Part shown: positions 1 to 5,775 of the stretch, in pieces
How the letters are laid out: every line of letters begins with the position of its first letter
Numbering within the stretch: the stretch's first letter is position 1
Origin: Candidatus Omnitrophota bacterium
GTDB taxonomy: Bacteria; Omnitrophota; Gorgyraeia; Gygaellales; Profunditerraquicolaceae
Direction of reading: 5' to 3'
Assembly (NCBI GenBank): GCA_028706895.1
Contig: JAQTVG010000070.1
Coordinates: forward strand, 1 to 6,047
Length of the DNA stretch: 6,047 nucleotides
Notes under the pieces: generated by a model
What the model saw: only the letters and a program-made list of their open reading frames with translations
Told to the model about the DNA's origin: nothing
Database searches by the model: none
Position numbers and translations under genes: made by a program

Positions 1-42
1 GAACACTTCCTAAATCGTCCACTGGGGGGAGCCAATTATTTT

Positions 43-80
43 AACCCTCTGTAAGCAAAATGCTTGCAGAGGGTTTTTAT
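43..80 (+). terminator. Rho-independent terminator of an upstream plus-strand gene
   Basis: Bases 43-57 pair with 61-75 around an AAA loop. The stem is 15 bp with a single G-T pair (52/66), and it runs directly into a T-rich stretch at 74-78. This is a textbook intrinsic terminator for whatever lies to the left of the window. Its 3' arm also contains the TTGCAG proposed as the -35 box of the next promoter. The 42 bases before it are too short to assign. A reading frame there stops at 42-44, just at the base of the stem, so it may be the tail of an upstream gene. Confidence 0.85.
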
Positions 81-92
81 TTGAGGTAAAAT
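64..92 (+). promoter_or_regulatory. Candidate sigma-70-type promoter for the pilin gene
   Basis: TTGCAG (64-69) and TAAAAT (87-92) are separated by 17 bp, which would start transcription near 99 and give a leader of about 48 nt. The same arrangement recurs at 685-712 with long stretches of identical bases, which supports a real signal. An alternative promoter is TTAAAA (106-111), 17 bp, TATAAA (129-134), closer to the gene. The leader is very AT-rich, so chance matches are likely there. Confidence 0.45.
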
Positions 93-146
93 ACAATAGA
101 TGTAATTAAAAAATCTAAATTAGAATCATATAAATAAAGAAAACGG

Positions 147-620
147 ATGAAAAAAGGTTTTACCCTCCTTGAACTAATTATAGTAATTATCATCGTAGGC
201 ATCCTCGCTACCTTAGGTTTTACAACATATACCAATCAAGTTGAAAGCAGCCGTCTTGCTGAAGCCAAAGCTAATATAAGCGCCATACGTAAACCGGCTT
301 ATGAATATTATATGAAGAACGGCACGTATATCGGGATATCCGCTTCTACCGTAGGGATTGGGTCAACTGTGGGCTTAGTTCCAAACACATGTGTATCCAG
401 GAATTACTTTCTGTACGGAGTAAGCACCACCTATCCGGCTACTGCTAGTAATGTCTATATATACGCGCAACGGTGCACATCCGGAGGTAAAGCGCCACAG
501 GCTCCCAGTATTTGTTATTTTTACTGGGGAATTAACTCATCAGGCGCGGCAAGTCAATATGGATGTACCAAGGGAGGCTCCGTAGTTATTACTGACGACT
601 GGTCTTCGTGTTGCCAATGA
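147..620 (+). CDS. Type IV pilin / pseudopilin-like protein
   Basis: This 157-residue protein is a class III signal (type IV pilin) substrate. It begins with a short basic leader, MKKG, followed by FTLLE: F5 would be the methylated +1 residue after prepilin peptidase cleavage and E9 the conserved +5 glutamate. A hydrophobic helix runs to about residue 27. The amphipathic continuation (about 31-60, including the EYYMKNGTY stretch) is usual for pilins and type II secretion pseudopilins. The remaining globular part, rich in Gly, Ser, Thr and Tyr, carries six cysteines (82, 110, 123, 140, 155, 156), enough for three disulfides outside the inner membrane. The gene stands alone between two terminators, with no assembly ATPase, platform protein or peptidase beside it, so those must be encoded elsewhere. 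No good Shine-Dalgarno is visible before the ATG, but the leader motif fixes the start. Major pilin, minor pilin and pseudopilin cannot be told apart here. Confidence 0.88.
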   Translation: MKKGFTLLELIIVIIIVGILATLGFTTYTNQVESSRLAEAKANISAIRKPAYEYYMKNGTYIGISASTVGIGSTVGLVPNTCVSRNYFLYGVSTTYPATASNVYIYAQRCTSGGKAPQAPSICYFYWGINSSGAASQYGCTKGGSVVITDDWSSCCQ

Positions 621-650
621 GTATGCTTTAATGAATAAAAGATATTTTTA

Positions 651-683
651 AAAGACCTTGCAGCCGGCTGCAAGGTCTTTTTT
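651..683 (+). terminator. Rho-independent terminator of the pilin gene
   Basis: Bases 651-665 are perfectly complementary to 666-680. In practice this is a 13-bp stem with a CCGG loop, followed by T at 678-683. It lies 30 bp after the pilin stop and closes that transcription unit. The minus-strand side lacks a T run, so it is unlikely to work in both directions. Confidence 0.92.
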
Positions 684-684
684 G

Positions 685-712
685 TTGCAGAGTATTTTTT
701 CCGAGGTACAAT
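685..712 (+). promoter_or_regulatory. Candidate promoter giving a leaderless hydrolase mRNA
   Basis: TTGCAG (685-690), a 16-bp spacer and TACAAT (707-712) form a reasonable -35/-10 pair immediately after the terminator. Only 7 bp separate the -10 box from the ATG at 720, so the expected transcription start falls on or next to the first base of the gene. The block resembles 64-94 closely: TTGCAGAG, a T-rich spacer, then GAGGTA, A or C, AATAC. GAGG at 703-706 could be read as a ribosome site, but it lies 13 nt from the ATG and would overlap the -10 region. Confidence 0.5.
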
Positions 713-719
713 ACTAGAT

Positions 720-1631
720 ATGCTGGAGATTATAAGCAATTCTGAGCTGGAATCTTTAAATGCTAACGTCGCCTTTATTACTAAAGATACCGGCAGGCGC
801 ATAGCATTTTATGAATACGGCGATCCGTCAGGAAAACCAATATTTTTCTGCCACGGCACTGGTTCGCATGTCCACGCGATGCTGCTTCACAATTCCGCCA
901 AAAGGCTCGGTTACCGCATAATAGTCCTAGACCGGCCCGGCATCGGCCTGTCGGATTTTGACCCTAAACGTAAACTACTAGACGGTGCATCCGACATAGC
1001 GGAGCTGGCCGATCATCTCCATATTGACCGGTTCGGATTAATGGGTATCTCCGGAGGAAATCCGACATTACTGGCATGCGCATACAAACTGCCGGAGCGG
1101 CTTACCTTCGTTGTTGATCTAGCCGGAGCAGCGCCCTTATACACTGATCCGGCAGCCCTCAAACAACTGGGAACAATGGACCGCATTTTCGCAAAACTCG
1201 GCGCGCATCTGCCGCTAGGTTTATTCCAAATACCTTTTTCGCTTCTTGGATTTCAACAAAAGATTATGAAGAGCCCGAAGGCCTTCGCGAATATGATGCG
1301 TTCCAGCATGTGCAAGGCCGATATGGAGCTCTTTGATATTCCGGAAATGCAGTATATCTTCATGAGGGATTTTCAGGAATTATTCCGGCAGGGCGCGCGA
1401 GGCGCAGCGCTGGACGCGCAGCTCATATATCTTCCGTGGGAATTCGATATACGTCAGATCCGCATCCGCGTAGATATTCATCAAGGGTCAGAGGACCGCT
1501 GGGTCCCCTCATATTTCAGCCAATATCTTGCAAAAACATTACCGGACGCCGCATTAACGATAATTCCGAGCCAAGGCCACTTCTATCACATGGCTTATGC
1601 AGAAGAGACCTTAAAAATGATAAATAGATAA
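720..1631 (+). CDS. Alpha/beta hydrolase fold protein
   Basis: This 303-residue protein is a probable serine hydrolase of unknown substrate. HGTG (45-48) matches the oxyanion-hole motif, DRPGIGLSD (71-79) is the typical strand-4 region, and GISGG (109-113) is the nucleophile elbow with S111. The acid is probably D259 in the SEDRWVP stretch and the base H287 in QGHFYH. A cap domain of about 100 residues (roughly 140-240) lies between the elbow and the acid, as in lipase, esterase and epoxide-hydrolase-like members. A serine nucleophile argues against a haloalkane dehalogenase, which uses Asp. There is no signal peptide, so it should be cytoplasmic. The chosen ATG is the only one before residue 54 and has no well-placed Shine-Dalgarno. 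The -10 box lies 7 bp upstream, pointing to a leaderless message. The gene appears richer in G and C than the MEDS gene after it, which may hint at a different history. Confidence 0.88.
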   Translation: MLEIISNSELESLNANVAFITKDTGRRIAFYEYGDPSGKPIFFCHGTGSHVHAMLLHNSAKRLGYRIIVLDRPGIGLSDFDPKRKLLDGASDIAELADHLHIDRFGLMGISGGNPTLLACAYKLPERLTFVVDLAGAAPLYTDPAALKQLGTMDRIFAKLGAHLPLGLFQIPFSLLGFQQKIMKSPKAFANMMRSSMCKADMELFDIPEMQYIFMRDFQELFRQGARGAALDAQLIYLPWEFDIRQIRIRVDIHQGSEDRWVPSYFSQYLAKTLPDAALTIIPSQGHFYHMAYAEETLKMINR

Positions 1632-1640
1632 TTATTACCA

Positions 1641-1669
1641 TTGACTTTAAATAAATAATGGCGTAATCT
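1641..1669 (+). promoter_or_regulatory. Candidate promoter for the MEDS/secreted-protein genes
   Basis: TTGACT (1641-1646), 17 bp and TAATCT (1664-1669) lie in the short gap after the hydrolase stop. The -35 is close to consensus and the -10 is weaker. Transcription would start around 1676-1678, on the CAAATG that holds the next start codon, so this message would also be leaderless. No terminator hairpin is seen between the hydrolase and this site, so read-through is possible. Confidence 0.5.
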
Positions 1670-1677
1670 ATTATCAA

Positions 1678-2250
1678 ATGTTGGACATAATAAGCTATAC
1701 CCCTCCAGTTAAGCATACCGCTTTATTTTATAATTCAGAAGAAGAATATCTTGATATTGTAATACCTTTCATTAAAGCAGGATTGGAAGATAATGAATTT
1801 GTCCTATGGACTGTCCCGGAAACCTTAGAAGTTAAAGACGCCGAAGCCTATTTAGTTAATTCTATAAGTAACCTGGGCTATTATATTAAAAAAGGACAAA
1901 TATCAATCAGGGATAAAGAAGGCACGTATTTCAAAAACGGAATATTTACTGGAAGCGATATGCTGGATAGCCTGGCAGAATTAGAGAAAAAGGTGCTGCA
2001 ACAGGGATTCAAGGGAATCCGCGGCCCGGGCGACGGCAGTTGGGCGGCGGAGGATTATTGGATTAATTTTCTTTTCTACGAGAATGAGCTAAATAATGCT
2101 ATTGAAGGATATAAATTGAGGGCCCTCTGCACATATTCCATCAGGAAACTTAATATAAATAAGATTTGCGATATAGGAAGAAACCATCAGTTATCCCTGG
2201 TAAAGCAAGGAAACGCCTGGAATAATATAGGGCCTATTAAATTTAAATAA
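1678..2250 (+). CDS. Standalone MEDS (DcmR-type sensory) domain protein
   Basis: This 190-residue soluble protein matches the MEDS pattern, the sensory domain named from methanogen and methylotroph regulators and found in DcmR, the dichloromethane-responsive repressor. Visible hallmarks are H13 followed by LFY (16-18), the YLDIVIPFIKAGLE stretch (24-37), LW (43-44), the GQ (73-74) start of a strand, and a Y..G.F segment (84-90). They continue with FKGIRGPGDGSW (111-122), FYENELN (133-139), ALC.Y (149-153) and a late H170. The domain fills nearly the whole protein. There is no DNA-binding, histidine kinase or GGDEF partner, so it may act by binding a small ligand or another protein. The ATG has no Shine-Dalgarno, and the promoter -10 box lies 8 bp before it. 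The secreted-protein gene begins 13 bp downstream, suggesting one operon. The ligand is unknown. Confidence 0.75.
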   Translation: MLDIISYTPPVKHTALFYNSEEEYLDIVIPFIKAGLEDNEFVLWTVPETLEVKDAEAYLVNSISNLGYYIKKGQISIRDKEGTYFKNGIFTGSDMLDSLAELEKKVLQQGFKGIRGPGDGSWAAEDYWINFLFYENELNNAIEGYKLRALCTYSIRKLNINKICDIGRNHQLSLVKQGNAWNNIGPIKFK

Positions 2251-2263
2251 AGGAAGGGAAACT

Positions 2264-2632
2264 ATGAAAAAGATGTTTTTGGCTTTACTCGTTTTAGCAT
2301 TTGCCGGCTCCGTATCTTTTGCCCAACAGCCTCAAGCAAAAACCAATGAAGTCAAAACCTTTACAGGCAAGATTGAGTCTATTGAGAAAAGACTCGGCAA
2401 GCCGCCAAAGTGGGAATATGCCAGGTTTACCCTTCTTTCCGACAGCGCAGAAAAGATAATAATTAGCGCGATAAAAGCTACCGCTGTTAACGACGCTGCC
2501 GGAAAAGACTTGACCGAAGGCGGAAAAAAATTCGGTGGTTTTTCGCTTAAAAAAGGCGAACGTGTAGAAATCAAATATTCAACCGGACCAAATGGCCGTA
2601 ACGAAGCTATTTCAATCCGCTGCCTGGATTAA
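2264..2632 (+). CDS. Small secreted protein, possibly OB-fold-like
   Basis: This 122-residue protein has a clear Sec signal peptide: MKKM, a hydrophobic core, then SFA before Q21 as a likely signal peptidase I site. The mature part of about 102 residues has no cysteine until C120. It reads as beta-rich: TFTGKIESIE (32-41), ARFTLL (53-58), EKIIISAI (63-70), then KKGERVEIKYS (96-106) and NEAISIR (113-119). The GKI start and the KKGERVEIKY strand resemble small periplasmic OB-like folds, but I do not recognise a named family. A good Shine-Dalgarno (AGGAAGGG, 2251-2258) sits 5 nt before the ATG. It follows the MEDS gene closely and precedes another small secreted protein, so all three are probably co-transcribed. 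Location is expected to be periplasm or outside. Confidence 0.7.
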   Translation: MKKMFLALLVLAFAGSVSFAQQPQAKTNEVKTFTGKIESIEKRLGKPPKWEYARFTLLSDSAEKIIISAIKATAVNDAAGKDLTEGGKKFGGFSLKKGERVEIKYSTGPNGRNEAISIRCLD

Positions 2633-2643
2633 TTTATTAAAAC

Positions 2644-2650
2644 AAGGAGG
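2644..2650 (+). promoter_or_regulatory. Ribosome binding site fixing the start at 2655
   Basis: AAGGAGG lies 4 nt before the ATG at 2655, directly ahead of a signal peptide. The same frame is open up to an ATG at 2592, but those 21 extra codons lie inside the previous gene and would bury the signal sequence, so 2655 is the better start. Confidence 0.85.
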
Positions 2651-2654
2651 TAAT

Positions 2655-3023
2655 ATGAAACGTTTTATATTTGCGGCAATATTTGCGCTATTTATGGCGC
2701 CTTTAGCCTGTGCGCAGGAAACCAATGACGCTATAATGCTTGTAGGAACTATAGCTGACAATAACACTATCTATAATTATAAAGATGACATAGGCAATTA
2801 CCTGGCTACCTACACAAAGGAAAATGCGTTGAAACCAGAAGCTGTCCAGAGCGGATACAGCATTGTTTATGAAAACGGCTATATGAAATTTGATGACGCA
2901 AGCAACGCCAAAATTGTGGAATTCCTTAAGAAAACAAATAGCACGCTACAAGTTACCGTTAAAGTGCTGCTTGGAAAAGATGAAAGCGATCTATTAAGCC
3001 TTGTTTCTATTGAAAATAAGTAG
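2655..3023 (+). CDS. Second small secreted protein
   Basis: This 122-residue protein has a Sec signal peptide (MKRF, hydrophobic core, then ACA before Q21). The mature part has no cysteine. It begins with strand-like AIMLVGTIADN (26-36) and continues with a tyrosine-rich stretch (40-53) and a short helix-like AKIVEFLKK (85-93). It ends with LQVTVKVLLG (98-107) and LLSLVSIE (113-120). I do not recognise the family. Its layout echoes the gene before it: same length, same 20-residue signal followed by Gln, a G-x-I strand near the mature N-terminus, and a KK segment leading into two final strands. It could be a diverged paralogue or an unrelated protein of similar fold. It ends 13 bp from the stop of a convergent minus-strand gene, and no terminator hairpin is seen between them. 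Confidence 0.7.
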   Translation: MKRFIFAAIFALFMAPLACAQETNDAIMLVGTIADNNTIYNYKDDIGNYLATYTKENALKPEAVQSGYSIVYENGYMKFDDASNAKIVEFLKKTNSTLQVTVKVLLGKDESDLLSLVSIENK

Positions 3024-3036
3024 TAGCCGAGAGGAT

Positions 3037-3213
3037 TTACCAGGAATACCAGGTAGTGATGCTCAGTACTTTTGAGCAATAGGGGCAAACGTATATAGAA
3101 ATAGGCTGCAACAATGTCCCCGAAAGAGTTTCTTTCTTCCTGTGGATTTCTTCTAATTCTTTATTGCAGTGCGGGCATACGGGCTTGATATCATCTTTTG
3201 TGATAATTTTCAT
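3037..3213 (-). CDS. 58-residue double-CxxC zinc-ribbon protein
   Basis: On the minus strand an ATG (3213-3211) opens a 58-codon frame ending in TAA at 3037-3039. Two CxxC knuckles, C13-P-H-C16 and C43-P-Y-C46, are separated by 26 residues, the pattern of a small zinc ribbon. The rest is a charged start (MKIITKDDIKPV), a basic/acidic middle (KELEEIHRKKETL) and a short hydrophobic strand before the second knuckle (QPISIYV). It has no membrane segment or signal peptide, so it should be cytoplasmic. A strong Shine-Dalgarno, AAGGAGGG, sits 4 nt upstream, and the start lies 28 bp after the ABC-F stop on the same strand. It is therefore probably the last gene of the dnaX-recR-ABC-F operon. Such ribbons bind nucleic acid or proteins or serve as structural modules; the partner is unknown. 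That it is a real gene is well supported, its function is not. Confidence 0.8.
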   Translation of the reverse strand: MKIITKDDIKPVCPHCNKELEEIHRKKETLSGTLLQPISIYVCPYCSKVLSITTWYSW

Positions 3214-3217
3214 AGCG

Positions 3218-3225
3218 CCCTCCTT
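3218..3225 (-). promoter_or_regulatory. Strong ribosome binding site of the zinc-ribbon gene
   Basis: Read on the minus strand this is AAGGAGGG, followed 4 nt later by the ATG at 3213. It is the best Shine-Dalgarno in the minus-strand operon and the main non-protein evidence that the 58-residue frame is translated. Confidence 0.8.
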
Positions 3226-3241
3226 TTATCTTATTATACTA

Positions 3242-5170
3242 TCAAACAATCTGCTCTTCCAGGTTTTTAATATTGCCGTCTATTTCAGAAATCAGCTTCT
3301 CTATTTCTTTCATGCGCCTGCCGTATTCCCTAGCTGTATCCTCGTCGCGGTAAATATGGGGGTTAGATAAGGCGCGCGCCTTGGCATAACTTTCCAGGCG
3401 CAGCTTTTCTTTTTCCTTCTCAAGCATATTTATTTTGTTGCGTAAAGCTGAATTGCTGGCCTTGCGCTTCTTCTCTTCTTCCCTGCGGCGCTTTTCATCT
3501 TCCCTGGCCTTCTCCTTCTCTATATCTTTTACCGTATCTTTCTTTGCCTGCCTTGGCTTGTGAGTTTGGATAGCGGAGGCTGCCGTATCTTTCTTATCCA
3601 GATAATAGTCAAAATTCCCCGGGAATTTCCTGATACTTCCGTCTTTAACCTCAAAAACAATATTTGCGATTGAACGGACAAAATAAATATCGTGGCTGAT
3701 AAATACAAGCGTCCCCTCATAATCTGTTAAGGCCCTGACTAAAGCATCCACCGCATCCACATCCAGATGTGTAGTGGGCTCATCCAACAAAAGAAAATTA
3801 GGCGGGTCAATCAAAAGTTTGGCGAGGATAAGCCGGCTCTTCTCGCCGCCGGAAAGCACTTTTACTTTTTTTTCGGAATCATCACCCGTAAAAAGGAACG
3901 CCCCAAGGATTGTCCTGATGGTTTCCTCTGGCATAAAACCGGGGGCGGCTGAATACGCCTCTTGTAAAACGGTATTCTCCGGATTCAGCACGTCTGTGCG
4001 CGTCTGAGAGAAATATCCGGTATCTACGTTGTGGCCGACAATGCGCGAGCCGCTGTCAATATCAACTACACCCGCTAAAATCTTTAAGAGCGTGGATTTT
4101 CCTGCTCCATTTTCACCGGCTAAAACCGCCTTCTCGCCCTGCGCTATCTCAAAATCTAAATTACTGTATACCTGGATATCGCCGTAAGATTTAGATATTT
4201 TATCCAGCGTCATTACCTTGTAACCGCTCCTTCTGGTAGGAGGAAAATGAAAATCTCCAATGCTTTCTCTTGGATCTTGAGGTACTACAATTTCTTCATC
4301 TTCCATCTTCTCTAAAACCCTGCGTTTGGCGCGTACTGAAGCCGCCTTATTCGGCTGGGCGTGGAAACGCTCAACAAACCTCTCTAATTGCTGGCGTTTT
4401 TTCCCTTGTTCTTTGGACTGTTTTAAAAGATGAATACGCTTTTGGGCCTTTATCTCTTCATAATGTTCATAATTTCCGTGGACCTTGAATATTGAGCCAT
4501 TTTCAAGGATTAAAGTGTAATTTGTCACTTCATTCAAGAAAGCCTTATCATGGGAAATCATGATGAATGTACCGTCGTATCCGGTAAGATAATCCTTAAG
4601 CCACAAGGCAGCGTTTAAATCCAGGTAATTGGTCGGTTCGTCCAGTAACAAAATATCGTAGTGATAAGTTAAAAGTTTTGCAAGCAGAGTGCGCATCTGC
4701 CAGCCGCCGCTCATTTGGGATATCGGCCGGTTCAAATCTTTTTCTTTAAAACCCAGGCCCATCAATATTTTTTTGGCCTTATGCTCCAGTTCAAAATACC
4801 CCAGGACCTCTAAATTATGCAAGACTTCGCCATACCTGTTTGAGCCGGCTTCATTTTTTGCCTCGAGCATCTCCATCTCTTTCCTGAGGCTCATTATTCT
4901 CTCGTCACCTTCTGTGAGCTCGGATAAAACCGAAGCATCGGATTTAAAACTTGCCTCCTGGGGAAGATATCCTATATGAGTATTCTTATGGACTATTACG
5001 CTGCCGGATGATGCTTCTATCTCCTGAAGTATTAACCCAAAAAGCGTAGTTTTACCCGTGCCATTAGGCCCAATAAGGCCTATCTTCTCCGAGCGGTTTA
5101 TACTCAATGAGATATTCTGAAAGAGTATTTTTCTTCCGTAATTCTTGGATAAATTAGTAATTGTTATCAC
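3242..5170 (-). CDS. ABC-F family ATPase (Uup/YdiF-like), ribosome-associated
   Basis: This 642-residue protein has two ABC ATPase domains and no membrane segment, which defines ABC-F proteins. They bind the ribosomal E site and act in translation or antibiotic protection. Domain 1 has Walker A GPNGTGKT (34-41), signature MSGGW (153-157), Walker B ILLLDEP (173-179) and switch H207. Domain 2 has GENGAGKST (352-360), LSGGE (439-443), FLLLDEP (459-465) and H493. Both Walker B glutamates (178 and 464) are present, so both sites should hydrolyse ATP. The basic linker (about 240-315) corresponds to the P-site tRNA interaction motif region. The C-terminus (about 530-642) is a highly charged, coiled-coil extension of the kind seen in Uup and YdiF relatives. 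The start is GTG, without a clear Shine-Dalgarno, 5 bp after the recR stop, which suggests translational coupling. A housekeeping role is more likely than resistance given the operon, but sequence alone cannot settle it. Confidence 0.92.
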   Translation of the reverse strand: MITITNLSKNYGRKILFQNISLSINRSEKIGLIGPNGTGKTTLFGLILQEIEASSGSVIVHKNTHIGYLPQEASFKSDASVLSELTEGDERIMSLRKEMEMLEAKNEAGSNRYGEVLHNLEVLGYFELEHKAKKILMGLGFKEKDLNRPISQMSGGWQMRTLLAKLLTYHYDILLLDEPTNYLDLNAALWLKDYLTGYDGTFIMISHDKAFLNEVTNYTLILENGSIFKVHGNYEHYEEIKAQKRIHLLKQSKEQGKKRQQLERFVERFHAQPNKAASVRAKRRVLEKMEDEEIVVPQDPRESIGDFHFPPTRRSGYKVMTLDKISKSYGDIQVYSNLDFEIAQGEKAVLAGENGAGKSTLLKILAGVVDIDSGSRIVGHNVDTGYFSQTRTDVLNPENTVLQEAYSAAPGFMPEETIRTILGAFLFTGDDSEKKVKVLSGGEKSRLILAKLLIDPPNFLLLDEPTTHLDVDAVDALVRALTDYEGTLVFISHDIYFVRSIANIVFEVKDGSIRKFPGNFDYYLDKKDTAASAIQTHKPRQAKKDTVKDIEKEKAREDEKRRREEEKKRKASNSALRNKINMLEKEKEKLRLESYAKARALSNPHIYRDEDTAREYGRRMKEIEKLISEIDGNIKNLEEQIV

Positions 5171-5175
5171 GGCAA

Positions 5176-5775
5176 TTAAACTGGACGGCGGGATTCAAGG
5201 GATCTGGATAAAGTTGTGGCGTCTGCGTATTCTAAATTAGAACCCATAGGAATACCAACGCCTATACGGGTCAATGTTACACCTAAAGGTTTAATGAGTT
5301 TGGCCAGGTATAAGGCGGTTGTCTCTCCTTCCGTATCTGCGTCGGTAGCAATAATCACTTCCTTGATACTCTCCTCTTTTATCCTCTTTAAAAGGCTGTC
5401 TATCTTCAAATCACTTGGGCCCCTGCCTTCAAGTGGAGATATGGAACCCAATAATACATGATATACGCCGTTAAAGGTCCCGGTTTTTTCTATCGCGCTC
5501 ACATCGCTTGGTTTTTCCACAATACAAACAATATCTTTCCTGCGGCGGCTATCCTGGCAAATATTGCATAATTCCTGTTCGCTAAGATTATTACAGATAC
5601 GGCAAAAACGCACGTTATCTTTTACTTTTAATAGCATATCCAATAACCCCTGTATCTCATCGCGGGGAGCGTTAAGGATATATGTAATCATGCGTTCGGC
5701 GCTGCGCCTGCCGACTCCGGGGAATTTCACCAGCTTTTCTATTAATTTTTCAATTGATTCCGTATAAGTAGCCAT
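5176..5775 (-). CDS. recR: Recombination mediator protein RecR
   Basis: This 199-residue protein is full length for RecR, which with RecF/RecO helps load RecA onto SSB-coated single-stranded DNA in gap repair. The domains are in the usual order. A helix-hairpin-helix region comes first, with FPGVGRRSAERM (18-29). A Cys4 zinc finger follows (C58, C61, C70, C73). The Toprim domain has E87 after the DIVCIV strand and the DAD pair at D145/D147 in ATDADTEGE. The C-terminus has the family-typical LTRIGVGIPMGSNLEYADATTL (168-189). The ATG overlaps the dnaX stop in TAATG, and AGAGGA (5779-5784, minus strand) provides a ribosome site, so translation is probably coupled to dnaX. The ABC-F gene follows after 5 bp. 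No key residue is missing. Confidence 0.97.
   Translation of the reverse strand: MATYTESIEKLIEKLVKFPGVGRRSAERMITYILNAPRDEIQGLLDMLLKVKDNVRFCRICNNLSEQELCNICQDSRRRKDIVCIVEKPSDVSAIEKTGTFNGVYHVLLGSISPLEGRGPSDLKIDSLLKRIKEESIKEVIIATDADTEGETTALYLAKLIKPLGVTLTRIGVGIPMGSNLEYADATTLSRSLESRRPV

Noticed and set aside
1..42. Possible 3' end of an RNA gene (it contains GAGCCA) or of a coding gene before the first terminator.
   Set aside because: Aligning CCA as a tRNA end gives no T-loop or pairing T-stem. Two forward frames are open for a dozen codons or more, but 42 bases are too few to assign either.
703..722. GAGG at 703-706 as the ribosome binding site of the hydrolase.
   Set aside because: It is 13 nt from the ATG, longer than normal, and the same GAGG occurs far from any start in the pilin leader, so it fits a promoter-linked element better. 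Not fully excluded.
554..802. Minus-strand open frame of 82 codons between the pilin and the hydrolase.
   Set aside because: It runs through the terminator hairpin and both neighbouring genes, and its protein has no recognisable motif.
2592..2654. Upstream in-frame ATG extending the second secreted protein by 21 residues.
   Set aside because: The extension overlaps the previous gene, lacks a ribosome site and would hide a clear signal peptide; AAGGAGG supports 2655.
2706..2717. Lipobox-like PLAC at the end of the second secreted protein's signal peptide.
   Set aside because: Proline at -3 and Leu at -2 do not fit the usual L-[AS]-[GA]-C, while ACA before Q21 is a good signal peptidase I site.
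3060..3078. Small inverted repeat (TGCTCA / TGAGCA, 7-nt loop) near the convergent gene ends, considered as a terminator.
   Set aside because: The stem is only 6 bp, has no T run and lies inside the zinc-ribbon coding sequence.
2879..3088. Minus-strand frame of 69 codons overlapping the end of the second secreted gene.
   Set aside because: It overlaps both the secreted protein and the zinc-ribbon gene, each of which has a good ribosome site and protein features; this frame has neither.
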